Source: Paracoccaceae bacterium
Lineage (GTDB): Bacteria; Pseudomonadota; Alphaproteobacteria; Rhodobacterales; Rhodobacteraceae
Direction of reading: 5' to 3'
Assembly (NCBI GenBank): GCA_026982575.1
Contig: JALSGU010000010.1
Coordinates: forward strand, 1-33,466
DNA length: 33,466 bases
Below the pieces are notes generated by a model. It saw nothing but the letters and a program-made list of their open reading frames with translations, did not search any database and had not been told where the DNA came from. This document shows, in pieces, positions 8,504 to 17,870 of the stretch (position 1 is its first letter; each line of letters opens with the position of its first letter). The position numbers and the translations under genes were made by a program.

Positions 8504-9706
8504 CTAGCGCAATGCAGCACAAGCTGCAGTCAGGCGGTCACAGGCTTTGACCAGATTTCCCATAGATGTTGCATAAGAAATCCGGATATTCGGGTCAAAG
8601 TCAAACGCAGCACCCGGCACCACAGCCAGATCATATGCCTCCAGAAAATAGCGCGCCAGATCGGTGGATGAATTTATTTTGGCGCCATCTGGGGTGTTTA
8701 GGCCAATTAGCCCAGCGCAATCAGGGAAAAGATAAAACGCCCCTTCGGGGGCATGGCAGGTTAACCCGCGCATGTCTTTCATACGGCCCAGAACATAATC
8801 GCGGCGCAGCTGGAATTCCTTGGCGCGCTTGGCCAGCACTTCTTGAGGCCCATCGAGCGCCTCAATGGCAGCAGCCTGGCTGATCGACGGAGGGTTACCG
8901 TTATTTTGTGACAGAATGTTCACAATCGCCGACATTAGTTTTTGTGGGCCGCCGCCATAGCCAATTCGCCAGCCGGTCATCGAATAGGCTTTGGAGACCC
9001 CATTCAAAGTCAAAGTCCGGTCCGCCAGCCGTGGCTCCACCTGCGCAGGCGTCACAAAGCTGAAACTGCCATAGGTAATATGTTCGTAAATATCATCGGC
9101 CAGCACCCACACATGAGGATGGCGCAGCAACACATCCGTAAGCGCCCGCATTTCATCCCGATTATACGCCGCCCCTGTGGGGTTGCTGGGCGAATTCAAC
9201 ATTACCACGCTGGTTTGCGGGGTAATTGCCGCCTCCAGATCATCCGCTTGCAATTTGAACCCTTTGGATTGCGGGCAACGCACCGGCACCGCGATGCCCC
9301 CCGCCAGCTTGATCATACCGCCATAAGACGCCCAACATGGCGTCGGCAAAACCACCTCACTGCCGGGTTCCAGCATGGCTTGCAGCCCGTGAAACAACAG
9401 CGGTTTAACCCCTGCGTCAATGACAATCTGGTCCGGCGTAAAATCCAGATCATTATCGCGTTTGAATTTGCGTGCCACCGCGGCGCGCAATGCTGCCGTT
9501 CCCGATACATCGGTATATTTGGTGATGTTGTTATTGATCGCATCAATGCCGGCTTGTTTGATGTTGTCGGGCGTCAGGAAATCCGGTTCGCCAACGCTTA
9601 GGTCAACAATATCGCGCCCCTCACCCTTCAGGCGGTTGGCAAGGCTGAAAATCTCGCTGATGGCCGAGGGCGCAAATCCGTCCATCAAACTGCTAAGCTG
9701 GGCCAT
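8504..9706 (-). CDS. Class I/II pyridoxal-phosphate aminotransferase (AspC/AruH-like)
   Basis: This is a fold-type I aminotransferase of 400 residues from the preferred ATG. Visible motifs are DLSVGEPDFLTP near the start, LNSPSNPTGA with the substrate-contacting Asn, ADDIYEHITYG, and the pyridoxal-phosphate Lys in GVSKAYSMTGWRIGYGG. A late IRISYATS carries the carboxylate-binding Arg. A GTG start at 9745 is possible. The ATG at 9706 (MAQLSS) has AAAAAGG 8 nt upstream and matches relatives better. It lies 66 nt after the MmgE/PrpD gene on the same strand and near a divergent AruI-like decarboxylase, so it may supply the 2-oxoacid for that enzyme. An aspartate aminotransferase is the alternative; substrate cannot be fixed from sequence. 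Confidence 0.85.
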   Translation of the reverse strand: MAQLSSLMDGFAPSAISEIFSLANRLKGEGRDIVDLSVGEPDFLTPDNIKQAGIDAINNNITKYTDVSGTAALRAAVARKFKRDNDLDFTPDQIVIDAGVKPLLFHGLQAMLEPGSEVVLPTPCWASYGGMIKLAGGIAVPVRCPQSKGFKLQADDLEAAITPQTSVVMLNSPSNPTGAAYNRDEMRALTDVLLRHPHVWVLADDIYEHITYGSFSFVTPAQVEPRLADRTLTLNGVSKAYSMTGWRIGYGGGPQKLMSAIVNILSQNNGNPPSISQAAAIEALDGPQEVLAKRAKEFQLRRDYVLGRMKDMRGLTCHAPEGAFYLFPDCAGLIGLNTPDGAKINSSTDLARYFLEAYDLAVVPGAAFDFDPNIRISYATSMGNLVKACDRLTAACAALR

Positions 9707-9772
9707 ATCGGGAACCTTTTTGTAAACCTTTTGGCGAACAAACACCGTTGGAAATTATTTGACAAGCGGAAA

Positions 9773-11116
9773 TTACGGCGCAGGAAATACCAAGGCCAGC
9801 AAGGTCTTTGAATTGAAAGTTTTATAGGTTACTTTGGCGACCTGATCTTCGATGTTTTGCGCACGCTGCTCGCCTAAAACATCATCGGCAAACATATGGA
9901 ATTTTTTGCTGATCTCCGCATCGGAAAGCGGGCTATCAGGGTCGCCGCGCGGCGCATAAGCTTTGCTTTGCAATTCCCGCCCGTCTTTCAAATAAAGCGT
10001 CACATCCGCCCAGCGTTTTTTGATGCTGATCTTGTTGTAATGTTCGGTTTCTTCCAGCACAGTCGCGCGGCTGATCCGCAAAATTTCAGGGTCATCCAGA
10101 ATTTCCGACTGCAACTCCGCCACGCCTATTTGGCCCCGCACAGCCATGATCGCAAAAGGAAATGCCAGCGCATAGGTCAGCTCGTCCAGCGTTTTTGGTG
10201 CATGGCCTGCCAATTTGGTAGCATAATGAAAGGTCAAAATCCGCGCCCGTTCAATCATGTCGCTGCTGAGGTTGTTTTCCTGCATCAAATCCTGCACCGC
10301 ATCAATGGCAGAGTGCGCCCAGCGGCACACCGGATAGGCTTTGTAATGGGTGCTTTCAATATCCCAACGGCTGCCCAGATCATGCCAAAACGGCGCGGCA
10401 TCATCGCCCTCAATGGTAATCGCTGGCGCGCCGGTAAAACCGTCTGCGGCCAGAAATGCCGCACTAACCCCCACAGGTGCACCCCAGCCAACGCCATCGC
10501 GCAACATGGTCGGATGGTCAATACAGCGCATCATCTGGCTGCGCGGCCCGTGATATTCGGCAATGCCAACCGCATGGCGAAGCTGTTCATCATTCAGCCC
10601 CAACAAACGCGCGGCCGCCGCTGCGACACCAACCGCCGTCCAGGCACCCGATGTGTGATAATCGGGCACAGTTGCGTGCAAAGTCAGCCCCGCGCGATAG
10701 GCAATTTCATAACCAATGGTCAGCGCCAGAATCAATTCTTGCCCCGAAACCTTGCGTTCCAGTGAATCCACCACAGCCAAAACCCCCGGCAAAACCGCAG
10801 ATCCCGCATGGCCTTTGGCGGGGGTTATCCCGTCATGGGCATCAATCGAATCAATGGTAAACGCCCCCGCCATTGCCGCCCCCATCGGGCTGACATTTGC
10901 GCCATCAAACAACAGCCGCGCGCGGGGTGTGTCTGCCCCACAAGGCATATGGCGCGCTGCAAACCCACGGGTTATTTTTGACAATTCGGTCTGGCTGCCG
11001 ATCGCAGCCACACCGATGGTATCCAGCAAACTGCGCTGCATGATTGCCAAGATATGCGGCGGAATATCCTCAAACCGCAGGTTTTTAACAAAATCGGAAA
11101 ATGTCTTGTTTGTCAT
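9773..11116 (-). CDS. MmgE/PrpD family protein
   Basis: This 447-residue protein belongs to the MmgE/PrpD fold family. The family includes 2-methylcitrate dehydratase, cis-aconitate decarboxylase and iminodisuccinate epimerase. Typical segments are LLDTIGVAAIGS, the active-site-region IDSIDAHDGITPAKGHAGSA, GYEIAYRAGLTL, TSGAWTAVGVAAAAARLLGL and KAYPVCRWAHSAIDAV. There is no methylcitrate-cycle gene nearby, so a PrpD role in propionate metabolism is unlikely. The neighbourhood, an aminotransferase and a thiamine-diphosphate decarboxylase, suggests isomerisation or dehydration of an amino-acid-derived acid. The exact reaction is not known. Confidence 0.85.
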   Translation of the reverse strand: MTNKTFSDFVKNLRFEDIPPHILAIMQRSLLDTIGVAAIGSQTELSKITRGFAARHMPCGADTPRARLLFDGANVSPMGAAMAGAFTIDSIDAHDGITPAKGHAGSAVLPGVLAVVDSLERKVSGQELILALTIGYEIAYRAGLTLHATVPDYHTSGAWTAVGVAAAAARLLGLNDEQLRHAVGIAEYHGPRSQMMRCIDHPTMLRDGVGWGAPVGVSAAFLAADGFTGAPAITIEGDDAAPFWHDLGSRWDIESTHYKAYPVCRWAHSAIDAVQDLMQENNLSSDMIERARILTFHYATKLAGHAPKTLDELTYALAFPFAIMAVRGQIGVAELQSEILDDPEILRISRATVLEETEHYNKISIKKRWADVTLYLKDGRELQSKAYAPRGDPDSPLSDAEISKKFHMFADDVLGEQRAQNIEDQVAKVTYKTFNSKTLLALVFPAP

Positions 11117-11205
11117 ATTATGCTGCGCCTTTGGCCTTGTCAGGGAAAGTTATCTCGGATTAGCTGCGCCAAGTCTTACAGAAAAACGACCTGATCGGAT
11201 ACAAA

Positions 11206-12831
11206 ATGACCCTAGGCGAATATTTGGTGAAATTGCTGGAAAATTACGGTGTTGATACGGTATTTGGCATCCCGGGGGTGCATACGGTTGATATGTATCG
11301 CGGCCTTGCCCATTCAAATATCCAGCATGTTACGCCGCGCCACGAACAAGGTGCCGGTTTTATGGCCGATGGCTATGCCCGTGCCTGTGGCAAACCGGGT
11401 GTGGCGCTGCTGATCACCGGCCCGGGGCTTACCAATGCGCTAACGGCCATGGGGCAGGCATATGCGGATTCGGTGCCGATGCTGGTTATTTCTGCCGTGA
11501 ATCACATCGGCAAATTGGGCCACGGCGAAGGCGAATTACACGAAAGCCCCAACCAAGGCCTAATGGCGGCGCAGGTTTCTGCGTTTAGTTTTCAGGTCAG
11601 AACACCAGCTGACCTGCCCAAAGCCATCGCGCGGGCTTTTGCAGTGTTTGAAGGCGGCCGCCCCCGCCCTGTCCATATCGAAATTCCGGTTGATCTGTTT
11701 GCAGCGGATGCGGCCCATCTGCCCACAAAACGCCGCAGCAAAATTCTGCCACCCCGCCCTGCGCGCAAAGCCATGCAACAGGCGATTGAATTATGCCGCA
11801 ACGCCAAAAGTCCGGTGATTTTCCTTGGCGGAGGCTGTCGTAAAAACCCCGCCCTTGCGCTGAAACTGGCCGAGCGGTTAGACGCGCCAACCGTGATGAC
11901 CATCAACGCCCGTGGTATTATTCCAGCGGGCCACCCGCTGGAAATTTCCGCCAGCCCATCCCTGAACGCCATCCGAAACCTCGCCAATAATGCCGATCTG
12001 GTGCTGGCTTTTGGCACCGAAATGGGCCGCACCGATTATAATGTGTTTGAGCGCGAACCGTTCAGCACCAAAGTCCCCTTGATCCGATGCGACATCGACC
12101 CGCTGCAATTGGCCCGTAATACCCCATGCGATGTAGCGCTGGTTGGTGATGCGGCTGAGGCAATGCAGGATTTGCTGGATGAACTGCCCGCCGCACAAAA
12201 CAACGGTGCAGCCCGTGCCGCCACCGCGCGCAAAGCTGCGCTTGCCGAGCAGCCCGAAAAATACCAAAAGCTGATCAGCATTTTGCAAGGCATCCAAGAA
12301 ACCGCCCCAAACGCTTATATCATCGGCGATTCCACCCAGCTTCCTTATGCGGGCAACATGTATTTCCCTGTAAAATCAACCGCGCGCTGGTTTAATTCGG
12401 CCTGCGGGTTTGGCGCGCTTGGCTATGGTCTGCCTGCCGCAATCGGCGCAAAAACCGCCGTGCCAGATAATCCTGTGATTTGCCTTGTGGGCGATGGCGG
12501 CTTGCAATTCTCGCTGGCTGAGCTTGGCACCGCGATGGAGGTCGGCGGCGCGTTTATTGTGATTTGCTGGAATAATAATGGTTACGGCGAAATAAAATCC
12601 GCCATGCAGGCCCGCAATGTAGCGCCGGTTGGCGTTGATCTCCACACGCCTGATTTTGTTGATCTGGCAAAATCCTATGGCATGAATGCCTGCAACGCCA
12701 CATCCCTGCAAACCCTGACCGATGCCTTGCAAAACGCGCTAGGTTCCAAAACCCCCACCCTGATCGAAATCACCGAGTCGGAAATGCTCTCCAACTTCCA
12801 AATAGCAAAAAAATCCCCGCCGGAGGCATAA
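11206..12831 (+). CDS. Thiamine-diphosphate 2-oxoacid decarboxylase, AruI-like (probable 5-guanidino-2-oxopentanoate decarboxylase)
   Basis: This 541-residue enzyme has the three-domain POX/acetolactate-synthase layout. The pyrimidine-binding domain (1-165) has FGIPGVHTVDMYRGLA and the cofactor-activating Glu in HEQGAGFMADGYAR, then LLITGPGLTNALTAMGQAY. The middle domain is about 190-330. The diphosphate-binding domain has the GDGG...NN signature (VGDGGLQFSLAELGT, then CWNNNGYGEIK). It resembles AruI, which decarboxylates 2-ketoarginine to 4-guanidinobutanal in the arginine transaminase pathway. In that pathway AruH provides the 2-ketoarginine, and an aminotransferase lies nearby here. The gene diverges from the MmgE/PrpD gene across 89 bp. 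The general class is certain, the substrate is not. Confidence 0.72.
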   Translation: MTLGEYLVKLLENYGVDTVFGIPGVHTVDMYRGLAHSNIQHVTPRHEQGAGFMADGYARACGKPGVALLITGPGLTNALTAMGQAYADSVPMLVISAVNHIGKLGHGEGELHESPNQGLMAAQVSAFSFQVRTPADLPKAIARAFAVFEGGRPRPVHIEIPVDLFAADAAHLPTKRRSKILPPRPARKAMQQAIELCRNAKSPVIFLGGGCRKNPALALKLAERLDAPTVMTINARGIIPAGHPLEISASPSLNAIRNLANNADLVLAFGTEMGRTDYNVFEREPFSTKVPLIRCDIDPLQLARNTPCDVALVGDAAEAMQDLLDELPAAQNNGAARAATARKAALAEQPEKYQKLISILQGIQETAPNAYIIGDSTQLPYAGNMYFPVKSTARWFNSACGFGALGYGLPAAIGAKTAVPDNPVICLVGDGGLQFSLAELGTAMEVGGAFIVICWNNNGYGEIKSAMQARNVAPVGVDLHTPDFVDLAKSYGMNACNATSLQTLTDALQNALGSKTPTLIEITESEMLSNFQIAKKSPPEA

Positions 12832-12835
12832 ATCT

Positions 12836-13657
12836 TTAGTATCGCAATTCAGCCAGCACGCCGTAATGGTCACTGGGTTGCACCCCGTCAACCGACGCGG
12901 TTGCCACCAGCTTGCACCCCACAATATGCCCAGCCCCCTTTGCCCGAGGCCAGCCGACAAACACATAATCAATCCGGCGGTCCGGTTCGAATTCTTCGGC
13001 CACATACGGGTTTTGATTATCCCATGTAAATCCGTTTCTGTTGGCATGCAAAAACGCCCATGCATCATGAAATACCAGATTTTTGGTTGGGCAGCTGGTT
13101 TGTCCGGTTAGCATCCGGATTTCATCAGATTGCGGGTCTGCGTTAAAATCACCACATAAAACCGGCGGGAATTTCCAAGGCCGCATCCGGTCAATAAACC
13201 GCGTTAATTCCACCACCTGTTGCTGGCGAATATGGCTGTGATGCATCTGCCAGTGCAAATGGGTGCAAAACACCGGAATTTTGCCGCGCGGGCCGTCTAT
13301 TTCGGCAAAAACCGCCACCCGTGTTTCTTCAGCGCCTTTTGGTTCATGCAGGTTTGTAATTTCGCTACGCAAAACCGGCCAGCGTGATAAAATAGCGTTA
13401 CCCATAAAAATATTATTTGGCTTGGCGCCTGGCGCATAGATAAAATAAAACCCCAGCGCATCGGCGATTTCTTTAGCAAAATTCCGGTGGCCATCATCCC
13501 ACACTTCCTGAAGACAAATAATGTCCGCATCAATTTTCTTCAGGCTCGCAAGTATCGCAGCGCTCCGTGCTTCCCACGGGCCAAATCGCCACCACAGGTT
13601 CCATGTCAGCACTTTTACGCCGGTTTGCAAAAGCCCGGATTTTGAATGATCACCCAT
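12836..13657 (-). CDS. Endonuclease/exonuclease/phosphatase (EEP) family hydrolase
   Basis: This 273-residue metal-dependent phosphohydrolase is of the DNase I-like fold. The motifs occur in order: LTWNLWW, IICLQEVWDD with the metal-binding Glu, FCTHLHW, LCGDFNADPQSDEI with the Asp-Asn pair, RRIDYVFVG, and the closing SDHYGV with the catalytic His. No signal peptide is present. An ATG at 13687 is also in frame. The ATG at 13657 (MGDHSK) is preferred because GGAG (complement of 13663-13666) sits 5 nt before it. Substrates in the family range from DNA to phospholipids and nucleotides; none is indicated here. It is convergent with the AruI-like gene (4-nt gap). Confidence 0.85.
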   Translation of the reverse strand: MGDHSKSGLLQTGVKVLTWNLWWRFGPWEARSAAILASLKKIDADIICLQEVWDDGHRNFAKEIADALGFYFIYAPGAKPNNIFMGNAILSRWPVLRSEITNLHEPKGAEETRVAVFAEIDGPRGKIPVFCTHLHWQMHHSHIRQQQVVELTRFIDRMRPWKFPPVLCGDFNADPQSDEIRMLTGQTSCPTKNLVFHDAWAFLHANRNGFTWDNQNPYVAEEFEPDRRIDYVFVGWPRAKGAGHIVGCKLVATASVDGVQPSDHYGVLAELRY

Positions 13658-13736
13658 ATTTTCTCCGTATTTTTTACCATTGGGCACAGCAATTTAGCAT
13701 TTGGTCAATATATTTCCTGACCTGATCACGGATTTT

Positions 13737-13786
13737 GCACCAATTGCTGCCAAATGAACAATTGCTTTTTGGCAAATTTGGGTGCA
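13737..13786. repeat. Imperfect long hairpin with direct repeats ahead of the ferredoxin gene
   Basis: Arms 13737-13754 and 13769-13786 pair at both ends (GCACC/GGGTGC side 5 bp, TGCCAAA/TTTGGCA side 7 bp) with mismatches between. CAATTGCT also occurs twice as a direct repeat (13741 and 13759). No T-run follows. It may be a regulator site or a leftover of rearrangement upstream of the small ferredoxin. Confidence 0.35.
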
Positions 13787-13796
13787 GCAAAACCCG

Positions 13797-14234
13797 ATGG
13801 AGACAAAATCGACACATGCAGGCAATGCGCCCTATGGCAGCATTCAAATCAACAGCGAAAAATGCACGTTTTGTCTGGCTTGCATCAATCTTTGCCCGAC
13901 CGGCGCGCTGACTGAAAACCAGCAGCCACCGCAGATTTTATTTCAGGCAAATAACTGCGCTCAATGCGGCTTATGCGTCACAGGGTGCCCCGAAAATGTC
14001 ATCCGGCTGCTGCCTAGGTTTGGCAAAGAACCCCATCCGCAGCCTCAAATATTGCATCAGGCAGAACCGTTTATCTGTATTGAATGCGGTGCCGAATTTG
14101 GCATAAAATCAACCATCAAAAAGATCATTTCCATGCTGGAAAGCAAAAATGCCGCATTTGACCACAGCGCCAATACCCGCCTGATTTGCATGTGTGACCC
14201 GTGCAAATTAAAAGCCCGACACCCTTTGCTTTAA
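13797..14234 (+). CDS. Small 4Fe-4S ferredoxin with C-terminal cysteine cluster
   Basis: This 145-residue protein carries two consecutive 4Fe-4S motifs, CTFCLACINLCP and CAQCGLCVTGCP (residues about 23-75). A second set of cysteines follows: CIECGAEFG, then MCDPCK near the end, a likely zinc or metal ribbon. The whole resembles the C-terminal part of the much longer (about 650-residue) 4Fe-4S proteins often found with formate dehydrogenase genes in Rhodobacterales. Here a stop at 13755 bounds the frame upstream, so it is either a stand-alone version or the surviving tail of a larger gene. A GTG at 13782 is an alternative start; neither start has a good ribosome binding site. Redox partner unknown. 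Confidence 0.75.
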   Translation: METKSTHAGNAPYGSIQINSEKCTFCLACINLCPTGALTENQQPPQILFQANNCAQCGLCVTGCPENVIRLLPRFGKEPHPQPQILHQAEPFICIECGAEFGIKSTIKKIISMLESKNAAFDHSANTRLICMCDPCKLKARHPLL

Positions 14235-14261
14235 TGCCTGCAAATGCTTTGCCTGTGGCAC

Positions 14262-14284
14262 AGCCGCCCGGTTTCGGCTTTTTT
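14262..14284 (+). terminator. Rho-independent terminator after the ferredoxin gene
   Basis: AGCCG (14262-14266) pairs with CGGCT (14275-14279) across an 8-nt loop. The T-run spans 14279-14284. The stem is short but the position, 28 nt after the ferredoxin stop and before mrp, is right for a terminator. Confidence 0.5.
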
Positions 14285-14385
14285 CGCCCGAAATGCCTTA
14301 GTTTTTTAGTCAGGCTCTTGCCCTTCGGCCGGTTTTCAGCAAATAAAGACCAAAGCCCATAAATAATGCAGTGAAAGGCCAGATC

Positions 14386-15459
14386 ATGACAATTTCCAGA
14401 GACAGCGTTTTGGATATTCTTCGAAATATTCAGGATCCGTTTAGCAAAAAAGACATTGTTACTGCCAATATAGTGCGGGCCTTAACCCTCGAAGATAACA
14501 ACATCCGCTTTGTATTGGAGGTCGAAGCCCAACAAGGGCTGGCCATGGAAAGCGTGCGTAAAACTGCTGTTGAAGCTTTGGAAAAACTGCCCGGCATTGG
14601 CAAGGTTTCGGCCTTGATCACCGCCCATTCCAATCAGGCTCCGCCGCCTGATCTGGGCAAGGGGGGCACCAAACGCCCCCCCGCCAAAGGCCCGCAAAAA
14701 ATTGCCGGTGTCAAAAAGATTATCGCGATTGCGTCTGGCAAAGGCGGTGTCGGGAAATCCACTGTTTCCAGCAATTTGGCTGTTGCTTTGGCGGCCGAGG
14801 GCAAACGCGTCGGGCTGCTGGATGCCGATGTTTATGGCCCGTCGCAGCCCCGCATGATGGGGGTTTCCGGCAAGCCGGCATCGCCTGACGGAAAGCTGAT
14901 TTTACCCTTGAAAAACCACGGGGTTACCATGATGTCGATCGGCCTGATGGTCAAAGAAGACGAAGCCGTGATCTGGCGCGGCCCGATGTTGATCGGGGCG
15001 TTGCAACAATTGCTTAATCAGGTGCAATGGGGCGAACTGGATGTGTTGATCGTTGATTTACCACCGGGCACCGGCGATGTGCAGCTTACTCTGGCCCAAA
15101 AAGCAGAGCTTGACGGCGCGATCATTGTTTCCACCCCGCAAGATGTGGCGCTTCTGGATGCGCGCAAAGCGCTGGATATGTTCCGCAAAACCGGCACACA
15201 GGTTCTGGGCATGATCGAAAATATGTCGACGCATATTTGTTCGGAATGCGGCCATGAGGAACATATTTTCGGCCATGGCGGCATGCGCGCCGAGGCCAAA
15301 CGGTTTGATTTCCCGTTTCTGGGCGAAATCCCGTTGCACATCGATATCCGCCTTGCCGGAGATAACGGCGTGCCGATTGTGGTGTCAGACCCAAAAAGCA
15401 AGCAGGCCATGGCATTTAGGCAAATCGCCAAAGATATGATCGAACAAAAGGTGGTTTAA
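14386..15459 (+). CDS. mrp: Mrp/ApbC/NBP35-type iron-sulfur cluster carrier ATPase
   Basis: Mrp proteins bind and transfer [4Fe-4S] clusters in an ATP-dependent manner. This one has 357 residues from the preferred start. An N-terminal MIP18/DUF59-like domain (about 1-90, SVLDILRNIQDPFSKKDIV) lies before the P-loop ATPase. The deviant Walker A is IASGKGGVGKSTVSSNLAVA, followed by LLDADVYGPSQPRMMG and VDLPPGTGDVQLTL. The cluster-binding Cys pair is in HICSECGHEEHIFGHGG. A GTG at 14371 is in frame. The ATG at 14386 is chosen because AAAGG (14374-14378) is 7 nt upstream and homologues begin MTISRDSVL-like. It ends convergent with clpA. Confidence 0.93.
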   Translation: MTISRDSVLDILRNIQDPFSKKDIVTANIVRALTLEDNNIRFVLEVEAQQGLAMESVRKTAVEALEKLPGIGKVSALITAHSNQAPPPDLGKGGTKRPPAKGPQKIAGVKKIIAIASGKGGVGKSTVSSNLAVALAAEGKRVGLLDADVYGPSQPRMMGVSGKPASPDGKLILPLKNHGVTMMSIGLMVKEDEAVIWRGPMLIGALQQLLNQVQWGELDVLIVDLPPGTGDVQLTLAQKAELDGAIIVSTPQDVALLDARKALDMFRKTGTQVLGMIENMSTHICSECGHEEHIFGHGGMRAEAKRFDFPFLGEIPLHIDIRLAGDNGVPIVVSDPKSKQAMAFRQIAKDMIEQKVV

Positions 15460-15461
15460 TG

Positions 15462-15482
15462 CAGATTTCAACGCGAAATCTG
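15462..15482. terminator. Stem-loop between convergent mrp and clpA
   Basis: A perfect 8-bp stem CAGATTTC/GAAATCTG (15462-15469, 15475-15482) with a 5-nt loop lies 3 nt after the mrp stop and 8 nt before the clpA stop. There is no T-run on either strand. It may act as a bidirectional 3'-end stabiliser or weak terminator. Confidence 0.4.
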
Positions 15483-15489
15483 GCACGGC

Positions 15490-17808
15490 CTATTCAGCGG
15501 TTAAAAGTGGCGGTTTTTTGGTGGTGATTTTTGGTGCTGTAATTTTTTCACAGATCAAATCAATTTTGCCGTCCTTGACACCAACCTTGACCACCCCGCC
15601 TTTCATCAATGTGCCGAATAACAGTTCTTCGGCCAGCGGTTTTTTGATGTGTTCCTGAATAACCCGCGCCAATGGCCGCGCGCCCATGCGGTCATCATAA
15701 CCCTTATCCGCAAGCCATTCGGCAGCTTTTTCGGATAATTCAATGGTTACATTGCGGTCCATCAATTGGGCTTCCAGCTGAAGCACAAATTTCTCGACCA
15801 CCCGCAAAATCACCGATTTGGGCAAAGCCCCAAATCCGATCACCGCATCCAGGCGGTTGCGGAATTCGGGGGTAAACATACGTTCAATTGCGGCGATATC
15901 TTCACCCTCGCGCCGGTCTTGGCCAAAGCCGATGGCGTTTTTGGCCTGTTCGGCCGCGCCCGCATTGCTGGTCATGATCAGCACAACATTGCGAAAATCA
16001 ATCGCTTTGCCGTTATGGTCGGTTAATTTGCCGTGATCCATCACCTGCAACAGAATATTGAACACATCCGGATGGGCTTTTTCAATTTCATCCAGCAGCA
16101 AAACACAATGCGGTTGCTGGTCAACACCGTCGGTCAACAGCCCGCCCTGATCAAACCCGACATAGCCGGGAGGCGCGCCAATCAGGCGGCTAACCGCATG
16201 TTTTTCCATATATTCCGACATATCAAAGCGCAGCAATTCAACGCCAAGTGTGTCTGCCAACTGTTTGGCGACCTCGGTTTTGCCCACACCGGTTGGCCCT
16301 GCAAACAGGTAATTGCCAATCGGTTTTTCCGGTTCACGCAAACCTGCGCGCGACAGCTTGATGGAACTGGCCAAAGCCTCGATTGCTTTGTCTTGGCCAA
16401 ACACCACCCGTTTCAGGTTTTTTTCCAGATCACGCAGAACTTCGGCATCGTCCTTGGACACGTTTTTTGGCGGGATGCGGGCAATAAGCGCCACTACGGC
16501 CTCGATATCTTTGGCGCCGATGGTTTTGCGACGTTTGCTTTGCGCCACCAGCATTTGCGCGGCTCCGGCCTCGTCAATCACGTCAATCGCCTTGTCGGGC
16601 AGTTTTCGATCATTGATATAGCGCGCTGCCAGATCAACCGCGGTTTTGATGGCATCGTTTGTATAACGAATATCGTGATGTTCTTCAAAATAGGGTTTTA
16701 GCCCCATCAGGATTTTGATCGAATCGGGGATGCTGGGTTCATTCACATCAATCTTTTGGAACCGCCGTGCAAGTGCGCGATCTTTTTCAAAATGCTGGCG
16801 GAATTCTTTATAAGTGGTTGACCCCATGCAGCGCAATTTGCCACCCTGCAAGGCCGGTTTCAACAGATTGCTGGCATCCATTGCGCCGCCCGAGGTGGCA
16901 CCCGCGCCAATAATGGTGTGAATTTCGTCAATGAAAAGAATGGCATCATCATGCTCTTCCATCTCGGTCATCACAGCTTTTAGGCGTTCTTCAAAATCAC
17001 CGCGATACCGCGTGCCAGCCAAAAGCGCACCCATATCAAGCGAATATATCGTGGCGCTGGCCAGCACTTCGGGGACTTCTTCGTCAATGATTTTACGCGC
17101 CAGACCTTCGGCGATGGCGGTTTTGCCAACCCCGGGATCACCAACCAGTAACGGGTTGTTTTTGCGGCGGCGACACAGAATCTGAATACAGCGATCCACC
17201 TCCAGACGCCGTCCGATCAACGGGTCAACATCACCTTTGCGGGCCTTTGCGTTCAGATCAACACAATATTTCTGCAACGCGGTTTTTTCTTTTTCCTTGG
17301 TCGGTTCGCTGAAAATATCTTCGTCGCCTTCCGCGCCGGTCAGAGGCACAGATTCGCTGAATTTCGGGTCTTTGGCCACACCGTGGCTGATGAAATTCAC
17401 CGCGTCATAGCGGGTCATATCCTGTTGTTGCAAAAAATATGCCGCGTGGCTTTCACGCTCAGCGAAAATCGCCACCAGCACATTTGCGCCGGTCACTTCG
17501 GAACGGCCAGAGCTTTGCACATGGATGGCAGCCCGTTGAATAACCCGTTGAAAGCCAGTGGTTGGTGCTGCCTCTGAACCCTCGACATCGGACACCAGCG
17601 AATCAAGATCATTATCGACAAACTTTACCAAGGCCCGTTTCAGTTCAACCAGATCAACACCGCAGGCCACCATTACCTTTTCAGCGTCGGGTTCATCCAC
17701 CAGTGCCAGTAACAGATGTTCAAGCGTGGCCAATTCATGATGACGTTCATTGGCAAGGCTAAGCGCGGTATGAATCGCGGCCTCAAGAGTATTTGAAAAT
17801 GACGGCAT
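15490..17808 (-). CDS. clpA: ATP-dependent Clp protease ATP-binding subunit ClpA
   Basis: ClpA is a hexameric double AAA+ unfoldase that feeds substrates to the ClpP peptidase. The 772 residues show a Clp_N repeat domain (about 1-150). The first AAA+ module has Walker A GDPGVGKT near residue 224 and Walker [16 protein letters not shown]. The second has Walker A GPTGVGKT near residue 504 and Walker [16 protein letters not shown]. There is no ClpB-type coiled-coil middle domain. The [14 protein letters not shown] segment is the IG(F/L) loop that docks into ClpP. AAGGGG (complement of 17815-17820) is 6 nt before the ATG. No clpS adaptor gene was seen directly upstream. Confidence 0.96.
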   Translation of the reverse strand: MPSFSNTLEAAIHTALSLANERHHELATLEHLLLALVDEPDAEKVMVACGVDLVELKRALVKFVDNDLDSLVSDVEGSEAAPTTGFQRVIQRAAIHVQSSGRSEVTGANVLVAIFAERESHAAYFLQQQDMTRYDAVNFISHGVAKDPKFSESVPLTGAEGDEDIFSEPTKEKEKTALQKYCVDLNAKARKGDVDPLIGRRLEVDRCIQILCRRRKNNPLLVGDPGVGKTAIAEGLARKIIDEEVPEVLASATIYSLDMGALLAGTRYRGDFEERLKAVMTEMEEHDDAILFIDEIHTIIGAGATSGGAMDASNLLKPALQGGKLRCMGSTTYKEFRQHFEKDRALARRFQKIDVNEPSIPDSIKILMGLKPYFEEHHDIRYTNDAIKTAVDLAARYINDRKLPDKAIDVIDEAGAAQMLVAQSKRRKTIGAKDIEAVVALIARIPPKNVSKDDAEVLRDLEKNLKRVVFGQDKAIEALASSIKLSRAGLREPEKPIGNYLFAGPTGVGKTEVAKQLADTLGVELLRFDMSEYMEKHAVSRLIGAPPGYVGFDQGGLLTDGVDQQPHCVLLLDEIEKAHPDVFNILLQVMDHGKLTDHNGKAIDFRNVVLIMTSNAGAAEQAKNAIGFGQDRREGEDIAAIERMFTPEFRNRLDAVIGFGALPKSVILRVVEKFVLQLEAQLMDRNVTIELSEKAAEWLADKGYDDRMGARPLARVIQEHIKKPLAEELLFGTLMKGGVVKVGVKDGKIDLICEKITAPKITTKKPPLLTAE

Positions 17809-17870
17809 AGCGGACCCCTTTTTCTTTTGGATACAGGTCAGGATAGACCGGTTTCCTTGCTTACCCTAAA

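Noticed and set aside
9707-9745. GTG start adding 13 residues to the aminotransferase
   Set aside because: The ATG at 9706 has a purine-rich site 8 nt upstream and matches family N-termini; the extension (FVRQKVYKKVPD) does not.
15462-15482. mrp/clpA stem-loop as a strong intrinsic terminator
   Set aside because: The stem is perfect but no T-run follows on either strand; kept only as a moderate-confidence 3'-end structure.
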